Assembly: GCA_029054245.1 (NCBI GenBank)
Contig: JAIDFQ010000036.1
Span: 1 to 34,810 of the forward strand
Direction: 5' to 3'
Origin: Lachnospiraceae bacterium
GTDB lineage: Bacteria; Bacillota; Clostridia; Lachnospirales; Lachnospiraceae
Length of the DNA stretch: 34,810 nt
This document shows, piece after piece, positions 1-8,035 of this stretch. The number at the start of each line of letters is the position of its first letter. The first letter of the stretch is position 1. Position numbers and translations under genes: made by a program. The notes beneath the pieces are model-generated. The model saw only the letters and a list, made by a program, of their open reading frames with translations. It ran no database searches and was not told the origin of the DNA.

Positions 1-55
1 AAACATCAGTGTACAAGGGGCTACAAACGATATAAAGAAATGTTTCAGATATGCA

Positions 56-90
56 GAGTGGAAAAGTCAGATTTTCCACTCTATTTTTAC
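56..90 (+). terminator. hairpin at window start
   Basis: The arms GAGTGGAAAA (56-65) and TTTTCCACTC (72-81) pair perfectly around a 6-nt loop and are followed by TATTTTT on the plus strand. This looks like a rho-independent terminator for a plus-strand gene outside the window. It overlaps the last codons of the recombinase. The element end (attachment site) may lie in the same stretch, but only one end is visible. Confidence 0.5.
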
Positions 91-1572
91 ATACTCGCTG
101 GTTGCACTGATTGATGAAATCAAGCCGTCCGTGGCTTTCCTCTTATCCTCAAAGCTGATATTCTCCCAGTCGTCCAGATAGCCGGACAGCAGATCAATCT
201 GCTGCTGGGAAATAGTCTCCACGGATAAATCGGCAATGGCCTTTGTGATTTTCTGGCGGCGCGTGTCCAGTTCCTCGATTTTCTTGTTGGCGTAAGCAAG
301 CAGGGTAGCGTTTGCCCCGGTCAGTGTATCAAGTAACTTTTCAATTTCCGCCTCTACCTGTGCCAGCTCCACTTGATAGGCGGTCAGCTTCGGGTTGGCC
401 TTTTCCTCGCCGCCCCGGAGGTGCTTGAACTCCCGGAATTTCTCCCCCATAGCGGTAAATATAAACTGTTCAAATTCCACTTTACGGAGAGTGCCGCACC
501 CCGGACAGCCCTTGTGGTCGGACCGTTTATTGCACCGGAGGTATTCATAGCCGGAAGGGTTACGGGTGACTTTTAAAGCATAACCACATTTTCCGCATTT
601 CACTTTTCCGGCCAGCCATGTGTTCCGGGCCTTCCGCCCGTTCTGGAAGGTGATGTTCGCCATGAGTTTTTTCCGGCATTTCAGCCAGGTGTCAGAGGAA
701 ACAATCCCTTCATGGGGAGCGATAACAAGTATCTGGTCTTTCAGGCTCCTGTCCTTGTCCTCCTTCACGTCCCGCCCCTGGTAGAGATAACAGCCGTTTG
801 TCCCGGCGAAGTCGGCGGCATCATTGACGACTGCCGCCCCTTGGCTTTTGAAGAACTCATACAGTTCCAGGTCGGCCTGCGCGTATACCGGGTTGCGGAG
901 CAGCTGGGAGAGGAAGGGACGGAACAGCGATTTTCCATGGACCTTGATGTCGTTTTCCTCAAAGTACCGGCTGATGTCCCCGAAGGAGGTCCCGGGCTCG
1001 GCGTACATTTCAAACATCAGGCGTACATGGTCGGCGGCTGCCGGGTCGGGCACCATCATTTTTGTGCGGATACCCTCAACCGTGGTCGGCTCCAGCCGGA
1101 AACCGTAGGGGGCCTGGCCGCTCATGTGGAAGCCTTTCAGGCACCGGGAATAGTAGGCGTCCGTGACGCGCTTCTGGATGGTCTCCCGTTCCAGCTGGGC
1201 GAACACAATGCAGATATTCAGCATGGCCCGCCCCATTGGGGTGGAGGTGTCGAACTTTTCCGTGGAGGAAACAAACTCCACGTCGTACTCCTGGAACAGC
1301 TCCATCATGTTCGCAAAATCCAGAATGGAGCGGCTGATCCGGTCCAGCTTGTAGACAATGACCCGCCGCACCTTTCCCTTGCGGATCTCGTCAAGCAGTT
1401 TCTGGAACTCGGGCCGGTCGGTGTTCTTCCCCGAATAGCCCTTGTCCTTGAAAATCTTGCAGCTGCCGCCTTTCAGCTCGTACTTGCAGAAGTCAATCTG
1501 GCTCTCAATACTGATACTGTCCTTGCGGTCAACGGACTGTCTGGCATAAATATAATCTTCTCTAATGTTCAT
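67..1572 (-). CDS. large serine recombinase (site-specific integrase)
   Basis: This 501-aa protein would catalyse DNA integration and excision of the mobile element through a serine nucleophile. The N-terminal resolvase domain (about 1-150) contains the catalytic serine in YARQS, the YKLDRISRS helix and an E-helix. A recombinase domain follows, then a zinc-ribbon with CxxC at CGKC and further cysteines in RCNKRSDHKGCPGC, and a coiled-coil C-terminus. Length and order match large serine integrases of clostridial conjugative or mobilizable transposons. The start is backed by AAAGGAG 8 nt upstream. It stands at the very edge of the window, as expected for an integrase next to an element end. The small genes at 1660, 1973 and 2688 read in the same direction behind it. 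Confidence 0.93.
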   Translation of the reverse strand: MNIREDYIYARQSVDRKDSISIESQIDFCKYELKGGSCKIFKDKGYSGKNTDRPEFQKLLDEIRKGKVRRVIVYKLDRISRSILDFANMMELFQEYDVEFVSSTEKFDTSTPMGRAMLNICIVFAQLERETIQKRVTDAYYSRCLKGFHMSGQAPYGFRLEPTTVEGIRTKMMVPDPAAADHVRLMFEMYAEPGTSFGDISRYFEENDIKVHGKSLFRPFLSQLLRNPVYAQADLELYEFFKSQGAAVVNDAADFAGTNGCYLYQGRDVKEDKDRSLKDQILVIAPHEGIVSSDTWLKCRKKLMANITFQNGRKARNTWLAGKVKCGKCGYALKVTRNPSGYEYLRCNKRSDHKGCPGCGTLRKVEFEQFIFTAMGEKFREFKHLRGGEEKANPKLTAYQVELAQVEAEIEKLLDTLTGANATLLAYANKKIEELDTRRQKITKAIADLSVETISQQQIDLLSGYLDDWENISFEDKRKATDGLISSISATSEYVKIEWKI

Positions 1573-1659
1573 TGTAGGCTCCTTTCCTATGGGAATGGAG
1601 CTACCAACCTTACAAGTATATTATACCATTGATAGCCCCGGAGGGCAATGTTGTCGGGG

Positions 1660-1836
1660 TCAGCGCCGGCTCTGGCGGTACTTGCTGAACACGTCATACA
1701 GACAGCGCTCAATCTCTTTTTTCCGCCTCTCCTTCTCTTTTGGGGAAAGCACCGGGGTAAGGCTTTCCAGCACAATAGTCTTTCCCTGGAAGGGGACGGT
1801 CCTTGTTTCTCTCTGGTAGGTTACAGATTGTACCAT
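1660..1836 (-). CDS. small element-encoded protein, 58 aa
   Basis: The function is not recognised. The protein is very basic and helical in its second half (SPKEKERRKKEIERCLYDVF), ending in SKYRQSRR. The start is chosen because GGAGG lies 7 nt upstream of the ATG at 1836; longer readings in the same frame lack a ribosome site. It lies 87 nt from the recombinase start on the same strand. A regulatory or accessory role for excision is possible from position and charge only. Confidence 0.65.
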   Translation of the reverse strand: MVQSVTYQRETRTVPFQGKTIVLESLTPVLSPKEKERRKKEIERCLYDVFSKYRQSRR

Positions 1837-1949
1837 CTGGGCCTCCTTTCCGAATCGGGGTTGAAGCCTTCCGTTTCCCTCTTGTCCTGTGGGGAAACAC
1901 GAAAAGGCAGCGCCCGGCAAAGAGCGCTGCCCCTTCGTCTTTCTCCACG

Positions 1950-1972
1950 CTTCGGGCCAGCTTGGCCCGAGG
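1950..1972. repeat. 23-bp palindrome, copy 1
   Basis: The arms CTTCGGGCCAG and CTTGGCCCGAGG form a near-perfect inverted repeat. Closely related copies occur at 3184-3206, 6465-6486 and 7942-7964. It sits just beyond the stop of the 67-aa gene at 1973. Confidence 0.85.
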
Positions 1973-2176
1973 TCAGGGCTGCCAGTGTTCATAATAGGCC
2001 GCCGCTTCCTCCACGGAGCAGAAGTCAAACACTTCGTACAGCTCTATAAGAATCTCCCGGATGTCCTTTGACTTATAGGCGCAGCTTTCCATCGCCTTGA
2101 TGACATACCCACGGCAGGCATTGTTACTCCATTTGTCTGTCAGCATGTCCTGGATTTCCTGCAAAGATTTTGCCAT
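1973..2176 (-). CDS. small element-encoded protein, 67 aa
   Basis: No family is recognised. The protein is acidic and helical, starting MAKSLQEIQDML and ending EEAAAYYEHWQP. The ATG at 2176 is preferred because AGGAAG lies upstream at a usable distance; a GTG three codons earlier is the alternative. It is co-oriented with the recombinase and the sigma-like gene and is probably cargo or an accessory of the same integrated element. A 12-bp-arm hairpin lies directly upstream (2202-2263). Confidence 0.65.
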   Translation of the reverse strand: MAKSLQEIQDMLTDKWSNNACRGYVIKAMESCAYKSKDIREILIELYEVFDFCSVEEAAAYYEHWQP

Positions 2177-2201
2177 AACCTGCACTTCCTTTCATAAAAG
2201 T

Positions 2202-2263
2202 TCAGGGAGCCGCGCCGTTTTAGTTGGCCTGTCACAAGACAGTGAGAGCGGGCGGCTCCCTGA
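2202..2263. repeat. long inverted repeat upstream of small gene
   Basis: The arms TCAGGGAGCCGC (2202-2213) and GCGGCTCCCTGA (2252-2263) are perfectly complementary. An inner hairpin CCTGTC/GACAG sits between them. On the minus strand the outer stem is followed by AACTTTTATG, so it could act as a terminator or attenuator ahead of the gene at 1973-2176. Confidence 0.6.
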
Positions 2264-2687
2264 TTGGTTTTGTAAAACAGATTTCCCGGACGGGTGTAGG
2301 CTTGTCCACCCCATAGTGTCTCAACTCTCCCCATTCTTATGGCAAGGCGTCCTCATTGCCTGCGACGGCTCACGGCTTGCAGGGCCGCTTCAACGCTCGG
2401 ACTGTGACTGAACGCAAGTATCCGGGGGCGTGCCTTATCCGGCGGGGCCAGCCACGGCCCCGCCTGCGGCATGGGCTTTATCGCTATTCCCGCCCCCAAA
2501 GTGAAAGCCACAATGGAAACGGAAGTCACGGCGGGCCTGTCGCCTGGCACATCCACCCTTCGTATCCGGGTATCTTTTTATTCAGTTTTCAATCTGCCAG
2601 AAAGGTTCGTCCGCGCTTCGGGCCATTGTCCCGGGGCGCCTCCGCCTTTCATATACCATTTCATTTTTCAGGCTTTTTCGGTACACC
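2264..2687. other. GC-rich stretch without a convincing gene
   Basis: Several open frames cross this stretch on both strands, but none has a ribosome site or a recognisable product. A partial relative of the 23-bp palindrome (CGCTTCGGGCCATTGTCCC) is seen near 2623-2641. Nothing else can be supported. Confidence 0.4.
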
Positions 2688-3110
2688 TTAGAAATTATTT
2701 TTTAAAAATTTTTCCATGTTCCGAAGCCCGCGCTCGATTGCCAGGCGCACCACCTTTTCGTCCACGCCTTCGGCCCTGGCAATGTCGGTCTTGCTCATGC
2801 CGAGGACGAAATGGGCGTAGATACGTTTGGCCTGTTTGCCGGGCAGGCTGGAAATGGCCGCATAGAGTTCCTGCATGGTGACTTTGCGCTCGTAAATCTC
2901 ACATGGGGAGAGGGCAACGAACAAAGCCGAGTGCTCAATGCCGTCCTCCCGGTCAAGGGAATAATAGGCCTTGTGGCGGTATGTACGCAGACGGTAGGCC
3001 GCCTCCTTGCGGTCAAACTCTGCCATTGCCTCCGCTACCTCGTCAGGCACTTCGATAAAAGAATCCATTGTATAGTACGGGTAAAAATCCCGAAGATTGA
3101 TGATAGCCAT
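2688..3110 (-). CDS. sigma-70-like RNA polymerase sigma factor
   Basis: This 140-aa protein begins MAIINLRDFYPYYTMDSFIE. Its C-terminal half resembles sigma region 4: LYAAISSLPGKQAKRIYAHF followed by a helix-turn-helix (MSKTDIARAEGVDEKVVRLAI). The family is common in clostridial conjugative transposons and probably directs transcription of transfer or excision genes. The start is fixed by GGAGG 5 nt upstream of the ATG at 3110; the longer in-frame reading runs through the palindrome at 3184 and lacks support. The specific target promoters are unknown. Confidence 0.8.
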   Translation of the reverse strand: MAIINLRDFYPYYTMDSFIEVPDEVAEAMAEFDRKEAAYRLRTYRHKAYYSLDREDGIEHSALFVALSPCEIYERKVTMQELYAAISSLPGKQAKRIYAHFVLGMSKTDIARAEGVDEKVVRLAIERGLRNMEKFLKNNF

Positions 3111-3183
3111 GTTTACCTCCGTTTCGGTGTTTGGTGAATGGGCTGCCAAAACGGAGGCGGCGGGGAACGGCACCGGGGCCGGG

Positions 3184-3206
3184 CTTCGGGCCAAGTTGGC
3201 CCGAGG
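3184..3206. repeat. 23-bp palindrome, copy 2
   Basis: The arms CTTCGGGCCAA and TTGGCCCGAGG flank a single central G. It lies upstream of the sigma-like gene and is near-identical to the copies at 1950, 6465 and 7942. Confidence 0.85.
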
Positions 3207-3474
3207 CTGTCCCATAGAAACAGAAATGCGTCCGGACAGCATAGAGCCATTCGGGCGCATGAAATAGAATTATTGTTTCTGGACTGAATTATTTCATATT
3301 GATTGCCAGAATTATCCTTCCAAGGGGGCGGGCTTTTTTTAACGGTTCAGACAGTTGAAAAAGAAATAAGGACACAGCGATACCTCCCAATGCTTTTAAG
3401 CATTTGATACCGCCATATCCTTGAAAAAGGGCGACATTAACACACCCTCCACATTCTCATTTTTCAAAAAGAAA

Positions 3475-3509
3475 ACGGCGGCTTGAAATTTTTATTTCAA
3501 AACCGCCGT
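3475..3509 (-). terminator. terminator of the first BlaI/BlaR1 operon
   Basis: The arms ACGGCGG-C-TTGAAAT and ATTTCAA-AA-CCGCCGT pair. Read on the minus strand the stem is followed by TTTCTTTTT. It lies about 90 nt downstream of the end of the BlaR1 remnant, so it plausibly ends that operon. Confidence 0.7.
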
Positions 3510-3599
3510 AAAGGCTACTGGATTTTGTTTGGGCGCACAGATGATTAGCCACCGAGACAACGGTTTTTTTATTTACCGTTGGGCGGCTGTAACTTCGAT

Positions 3600-4118
3600 T
3601 TATTTATTATCAAAATCGTTCATATCATTCAGTAGTTCTTCCATTTCTGCATCATATAAATCATTGGGTTCTTCCATATTTCCCAGCAGTTCCGTTACTT
3701 CTGTATCGGTCATATATGCAACATCTGATATTTTTCCATCCTCGCTACGGGTGATTCTGATATTGACCGTTCCGGCCGGGTTTACGGCCAGCCTGTGCAT
3801 ATCCAAAAAGATGTTGACAAGCTGCCCCTGATAATAATGATTATTGCCGTCAACTGTAATGCCTACCGCTTGATACTCCGCTTTCTGGGTTTCAGACAGC
3901 GTATCAAATTTATTGCCCTGCCCCAGTGCATTGGATAAGATGGATTGGAAATTAAACTTTTCATCATCCGCTGCTATGCCCATCCATTCTTCCAATGTTT
4001 CCTCACTCATGCGCGAGGTCAAGGTGGAGAAATAGGAAATGTTACCGTCATCATAGATTTTTTCCGCATACTGCTGAATTAAAGCACAATCCACGTCCAG
4101 CATATTGACCGCAGTTTT
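3600..4118 (-). pseudogene. BlaR1 C-terminal part beyond an in-frame amber codon
   Basis: This is the continuation, in the same frame, of the BlaR1 gene that stops at TAG (4119-4121). Codon-by-codon alignment with the second BlaR1 (22633-25074) runs straight through the stop: YADDRIRF-stop-KTAVNMLDVD against YADGDIAFFSVAVRGLD, so the amber codon replaces a Phe position without any length change. The fragment carries the helical DDGNISYFSTL repeats and the closing domain with YYQGQLVNIFLDM, which are also found in the second copy. An internal ATG (4103) exists but without a convincing ribosome site. It is likely lost unless the amber is read through. Confidence 0.8.
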
Positions 4119-5408
4119 CTAAAAACGGATTCTGTCATCTGCATAAATCTTATCCAGCCATTCGCCTTGAGCTTTCTCGTCCAATCGGGAAAAGGCAATT
4201 TCAAACAAAGGTAAATTGTCGTCCTCATAATATTGCTCTGCTTGTGAGGAAAACACTTCATTATGCGAACTGTTTTTCTCTTGTGTGGGCGATATTACAT
4301 TTTCATTCAGGCCCGATACCGCAGGCTCATTTGACGGTTGATCGGCGGCGGCAGCTGGATAAACACCAACAAAAACCACACCTAAAATAATACACAATGT
4401 CAGCACACTTGTGAAAAATAAAGTTGTTTTTGATTTTCTTTTTAAGTTCATAATCGCACCTAACCTTTCTTTTAATAATTGTTTGTTTTCACTAAGAGTA
4501 ACAGCGGCCAGAGATTCCTTGTACTTTCCGACTGCTGCCATTGCGTCAAGCAGAGTTTCTCCATAATCCTGTGCGTTATCATATCCCATTTTTGAAAGAA
4601 CCGCTTCATCACAAGAAAATTCACATGCCTTTGTGATTTCACGCCTCATTAAATAAACAAGCGGATTGAACCAGTGCAGACAGACGGTAATTTGTACCAG
4701 CCATTTATAAAACATATCCCGCCGTTTGTAATGCGTTAATTCATGCAATACGATATATTGAAAGTCCTTCTCCGGAATATCTGCGCTTGGCAAAACAATA
4801 CATGGCCGGAAGAATCCAATCAGCAGAGGGGACGAAACCAACGGATTGACACAAAGCTCTACTGGTCTTTTCCTGCCAGTCTGTTCCGCAATAACTGAAA
4901 GCCGGTCTAATTGCTCAACATTGGAAACCGGATTTAATCCAGCCTTAACATATCGAATAAAGCTATGATATGCCGTTATTTTTTGTACCAAAAGAATCAA
5001 TGCAACCATGAGCCAGATAAGCCAAACATGGTTGGAAAATAAAGACAGAATATCCCCAACCGGGCGGGAGGATATAGAATCGTCTTTAGGATTGACAGTA
5101 TTCTGGTTGTCGTGTTCCATACCGGAAGCAGGAACATTGAAAGCATTTGTATCACCAGAGGGTGACTGCTGTTGCGGCAGGGAAACAGAATGGGTTATGG
5201 CCTGATCGATTGTCTGATAGGCTTTTCCCATCAAGTTTGTTTCCGGTCCAAAAGGCAATAACAGCCGTACAACAACAATGAGCCAAATATAATACTGCCA
5301 TTGTCTGCTGATTTTGTCTTTAAGGAATCTTTTTCCGGCTAGTAACAGCAGGATGAACAATGAACCGGAAAATGACATAGACAAAAACATTTTCAATAGA
5401 ATGTTCAT
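4119..5408 (-). CDS. BlaR1-type M56 metallopeptidase sensor (truncated)
   Basis: This is a membrane sensor-protease of the BlaR1/MecR1 family, which cleaves or inactivates its BlaI partner on signal. There are N-terminal membrane helices (about 5-25 and 38-52), a third at about 127-142, a zinc-protease segment with HELTH at 222-226 plus EFSCDEA at 263-269, and a fourth helix at about 329-350. The extracellular part is not a penicillin-binding domain. The protein ends at an amber codon that cuts off about 170 residues present in the second copy at 22633-25074. The middle beta-rich domain of that second copy is also absent here. The ATG overlaps the BlaI stop (ATGA at 5405-5408), implying translational coupling. 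The signal is unknown. Confidence 0.85.
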   Translation of the reverse strand: MNILLKMFLSMSFSGSLFILLLLAGKRFLKDKISRQWQYYIWLIVVVRLLLPFGPETNLMGKAYQTIDQAITHSVSLPQQQSPSGDTNAFNVPASGMEHDNQNTVNPKDDSISSRPVGDILSLFSNHVWLIWLMVALILLVQKITAYHSFIRYVKAGLNPVSNVEQLDRLSVIAEQTGRKRPVELCVNPLVSSPLLIGFFRPCIVLPSADIPEKDFQYIVLHELTHYKRRDMFYKWLVQITVCLHWFNPLVYLMRREITKACEFSCDEAVLSKMGYDNAQDYGETLLDAMAAVGKYKESLAAVTLSENKQLLKERLGAIMNLKRKSKTTLFFTSVLTLCIILGVVFVGVYPAAAADQPSNEPAVSGLNENVISPTQEKNSSHNEVFSSQAEQYYEDDNLPLFEIAFSRLDEKAQGEWLDKIYADDRIRF

Positions 5409-5788
5409 TTTTCTGTTCTTCCTTTCTCCAAGAGCTTTTTCAGTTCCTCATATTCTTCGTCTGCCAACAGGTCGCCAGAAATCAAATCGGAAACAAGCCA
5501 TTTTGCATTTCCCTCATAAATTTTATCCAGAAAATTTTTGGTTTGGGTTTTGTGGTATTCGCTTTCCGACACAAGAGGGGTGTATTCATTGCAACGCCCG
5601 GTTTTTTTTGCTTTCAAAAACCCCTTATTGACAAGCCGGTTTAAAAGCGTGATAAGGGTATTTTTTTGCCAGGGTTTTCCTTTTGCTGCTAAATCTGCCG
5701 TAAGACTGGCAAAAAGCGTCGGCTTTTCTCCGTTAGCCCATATCACTTTCATAATTTCAAATTCCGCATCTGATATTTGCTGTACCAT
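5405..5788 (-). CDS. BlaI/MecI-family transcriptional repressor
   Basis: This 127-aa winged-helix repressor begins MVQQISDAEFEIMKVIWANG. The DNA-recognition region WQKNTLITLLNRLVNKGFLK is followed by a dimerisation tail (EEYEELKKLLEKG). The family represses its own operon and is released by proteolysis from the BlaR1 partner encoded next. The start at 5788 has GGAGG 8 nt upstream; a longer frame upstream has no ribosome site. It is closely similar to the repressor at 22253-22636, so the two operons could cross-regulate. Confidence 0.92.
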   Translation of the reverse strand: MVQQISDAEFEIMKVIWANGEKPTLFASLTADLAAKGKPWQKNTLITLLNRLVNKGFLKAKKTGRCNEYTPLVSESEYHKTQTKNFLDKIYEGNAKWLVSDLISGDLLADEEYEELKKLLEKGRTEK

Positions 5789-5858
5789 TTTGATTTCCTC
5801 CTTAAAGTATGACATCATGTTACGCTTTAAGAGTAACACGGTGTCATACATATGTCAA
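5789..5858 (-). promoter_or_regulatory. promoter and probable BlaI operator
   Basis: On the minus strand TTGACA (5853-5858) is followed by a 17-nt spacer and TACTCT (5830-5835). Dyads around it (ATGACAC...GTGTTAC, and GTAACAT...ATGTCATAC) overlap the -10 and the start region. Related TAACAC/GTGTTA dyads lie in the promoter of the second operon, which supports a shared BlaI-type operator. Confidence 0.65.
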
Positions 5859-5956
5859 GTGGATATTTTTAAAGAATGTGCAATTAAATACAACCAAACA
5901 TAGAATTGTATTTAATTCACATACTATCACCTTAAATATAAAATAAGTTTGGGTGA

Positions 5957-6322
5957 TATTGTATAGAACATTATGAAGATAGATTTGATTTTCATGGCCT
6001 CGGGCTGGCGATAAAAGACGCCCGCGAGAAAAGAGGCTGGACACAGGAATACCTTGCGGAGCTTGTGGGGCGCACGTCCCACACAATTATGAATATTGAG
6101 AACAAAGGGCAGTACCCGAGTTTTGGTGTTTTCGTTAAGCTCGTCAGCATGTTTGATATTTCCGTGGATCAGTTCATACACAGTGACAGCGGCAATAAAG
6201 AAAGTCTTTGCCGCAAGCATATTGATGTGCTGCTAAACACCATGAATGAGAAGGAGCTCGTTGTCATGGAGGCAACTGCCGAAGGCTTGAAGAAAGCCAG
6301 AGAAACGGAGGTTTCCGAGTAG
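5957..6322 (+). pseudogene. XRE-family regulator lacking its own start
   Basis: The open frame gives EHYEDRFDFHGLGLAIKDAR, then a helix-turn-helix (WTQEYLAELVGRTSHTIMNI) and ISVDQFIHSDSG, which are hallmarks of XRE-type regulators carried by clostridial integrative elements. A TGA at 5954-5956 precedes it and no ATG, GTG or TTG is found before the conserved fold. The first few residues have therefore been lost or a rare start such as ATA is used. The C-terminal LNTMNEKELVVMEATAEGLK is intact. It is divergent from the BlaI operon. Confidence 0.75.
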
Positions 6323-6337
6323 GGGCCTCCGTTTTTG
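6304..6337 (+). terminator. terminator of XRE gene
   Basis: The arms AACGGAGG (6304-6311) and CCTCCGTT (6326-6333) are followed by TTT. The stop codon of the XRE frame lies in the loop. Confidence 0.75.
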
Positions 6338-6362
6338 CGGCGTTTATCGAGGGTTCCGCTAA

Positions 6363-6521
6363 ATGGCAAGCAGGGCAACTGTAGCCACAGTTGCTATTTT
6401 TGACGTTCCAGCCTTCCGGCCAGAACGCAAAAATCTGCTTGTTGGGGAGCCTCCCCAAACCCGGCTTCGGGCTAACTTGGCCCGAAATGTCAGCGTCGCT
6501 TTGCTCCTTATATTAGCTTGA
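6363..6521 (+). CDS. possible 52-aa hypothetical protein
   Basis: ATG at 6363 has GAGGG upstream (9-nt spacing). The product starts MASRATVATVAIFDVPAFRP. The 23-bp palindrome at 6465 is read in frame as LRANLAR. No family is recognised. It could be the degenerate leading end of a mobilization region rather than a real gene. Confidence 0.3.
   Translation: MASRATVATVAIFDVPAFRPERKNLLVGEPPQTRLRANLARNVSVALLLILA
6465..6486. repeat. 23-bp palindrome, copy 3
   Basis: The arms CTTCGGGCTAA and TTGGCCCGAA flank a central C. One arm position differs from the other copies, so the repeat is diverging while remaining recognisable. Confidence 0.8.
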
Positions 6522-6607
6522 GGTTATAAAAATAGCAGAGGCTCATTATAATCCCCTGCTATTTCTGTACTAACATAATAAATTGATTTTTTGAAAAACT
6601 CTCAACG

Positions 6608-7615
6608 TCATTGAGAGTTTTTATCCTCATCCACCATTTCCGTTAATTCCTCAAGTTTCTTTTGTAAGATTTCCTTGCTGATTAGTTTCGTCCTATATTC
6701 GGAAATCATGGTTGGACTCATATTCCGGCTCAGGGCATATTCAACAACGTCCTCGTCCTTACTCTTGCAAAGAATAATGCCAACGCTGGGATTTTCGTGG
6801 GGCTTCTTTACATCCCGGTCTAACGCTTCAAGATAAAACTGCATTTTTCCCAAGTATTCCGGTTTGAAATCATCAATTTTCAACTCAATTGCAACAAGGC
6901 ATTGTAGCTCCCTATGAAAAAAGATTAAATCCGTATAATAGTCGTTCTTTCCTACTTGAAGATGATATTCTTCTCCCATAAAAATAAAATCCCTGCCAAT
7001 TTCCAGTAAAAATTTTTTCATGTTCTTCAAAATGGCCTTTTTCAAATCATATTCCCTATAAGGCTCGGGCAGATCTAAAAACTCCAACATATACATGTCT
7101 CTGATTATGTTCGCAGGCGCAGCATGGGATATGGCGGAAGGCGCTTTACCGTCTGATAGCATTAAACGCTCATAATATCCGCTGTCAATCTGCCGTTCCA
7201 GTTCTTTTGCTTTATACTTTTCCCGAGAGGCCAGCTTCAAATAGAATAATCTCTCTGCATCCGATTTTGTCTTTGACATGATATGCAAATTATTTGACCA
7301 TGTATTTTCTCTTAGCAGAGTTCCTAACTCTGGCTTGTCACAATAAGTTTCAAAGAACTGCTTCATGCGCCAGATATTCTGTGGGGAATAGCCTCTAATC
7401 CCTGGTTCCTGCGTCAGAATGTATTCAGAAAGTGCCTTTACGGTAGAACGTCCCCAGCCATCCTGTACGGCCTTATTGGAAACAAATTCTCCAATTCCCC
7501 AATAAAGGTCAATCATTGTGGCATTCACTTGATAGGCAGCTTTCCGGCGGGCATCTGCTATCATTTGCAGAATGGCATGAAAATCACTTTGATAGTTTAA
7601 TGCTAAATCGTCCAT
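6608..7615 (-). CDS. DUF1016/YhcG-family PD-(D/E)XK nuclease
   Basis: This 335-aa protein matches the two-part YhcG plan. The N-terminal DUF1016 helical domain (about 1-165) contains YWGIGEFVS, GWGRSTVKALSEYI and the FSPQNIWRMKQF-like segment YSPQNIWRMKQFFETY. The C-terminal nuclease domain has DYYTDLIFFHRELQCLVAIELK, where the Asp and the ExK form a PD-(D/E)XK site. The family is often found in restriction or defence islands and on mobile elements; its target here is unknown. GAGGG lies 7 nt upstream of the ATG at 7615. It stands alone on the minus strand. Confidence 0.9.
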   Translation of the reverse strand: MDDLALNYQSDFHAILQMIADARRKAAYQVNATMIDLYWGIGEFVSNKAVQDGWGRSTVKALSEYILTQEPGIRGYSPQNIWRMKQFFETYCDKPELGTLLRENTWSNNLHIMSKTKSDAERLFYLKLASREKYKAKELERQIDSGYYERLMLSDGKAPSAISHAAPANIIRDMYMLEFLDLPEPYREYDLKKAILKNMKKFLLEIGRDFIFMGEEYHLQVGKNDYYTDLIFFHRELQCLVAIELKIDDFKPEYLGKMQFYLEALDRDVKKPHENPSVGIILCKSKDEDVVEYALSRNMSPTMISEYRTKLISKEILQKKLEELTEMVDEDKNSQ

Positions 7616-8002
7616 ACATTTCCCTCGTTCCGATAGTCTGTTGGGATAATTATATCATGGAATATGCTCAGGATGAAGATATATTTTTCCATTTAGAAAA
7701 TATGTTATACCAGCTTAGTTTAAATTTTAATACCTTAGTGTTACGAAATACTTCATAAAACAAGAGGCAAAGGTATAAAAATACTCAGCCTTTGGAAACC
7801 ACGCAGATAATGCTTGAAACTAAACGGCTTCTATATGGCCAAATCGTAACAGCCATACTCCCTTTTTAATCATTTTTACCAGCTGGAAAAGAATATTTGG
7901 TTGGAATTCAAATATGTCAGTGTCATATTCAGCTTATCAACCTTCGGGCCAACTTGGCTCGAAGCTGGAGCATGTAATCATTACATTTCAGAAAAATGAA
8001 AT
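7616..8002. other. intergenic stretch with palindrome copy 4
   Basis: The only open frame is a 33-aa plus-strand one (7657-7758, starting MEYAQDEDIFFHLENMLYQL) without a clear ribosome site; it may be a tail remnant. The fourth 23-bp palindrome lies at 7942-7964. Nothing else is recognised. Confidence 0.4.
7942..7964. repeat. 23-bp palindrome, copy 4
   Basis: The arms CTTCGGGCCAA and TTGGCTCGAAG flank a central C. This is the copy furthest from the recombinase. Confidence 0.8.
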
Positions 8003-8023
8003 ACCGCTCTTTGGAAGAGCGGT
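8003..8023 (-). terminator. hairpin downstream of toxin remnant
   Basis: ACCGCTCTT and AAGAGCGGT are perfect arms around a 3-nt loop. On the minus strand they are followed by ATTTCATTTTT, suitable for a terminator of the decayed toxin gene just upstream. Confidence 0.55.
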
Positions 8024-8035
8024 AGAAGTTGTAGG

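Noticed and set aside
712-1632. Long plus-strand open frame of about 300 codons opposite the recombinase
   Set aside because: It is the antisense of a well-supported serine recombinase in a GC-rich gene, with no ribosome site or recognisable domain.
2353-2691. Overlapping open frames on both strands in the GC-rich stretch
   Set aside because: No ribosome sites, low-complexity composition, no recognisable family.
4119-5788. Beta-lactam resistance operon
   Set aside because: BlaI/BlaR1-type genes are present, but the sensor lacks a penicillin-binding domain and no beta-lactamase or mecA-like gene is adjacent at either copy.
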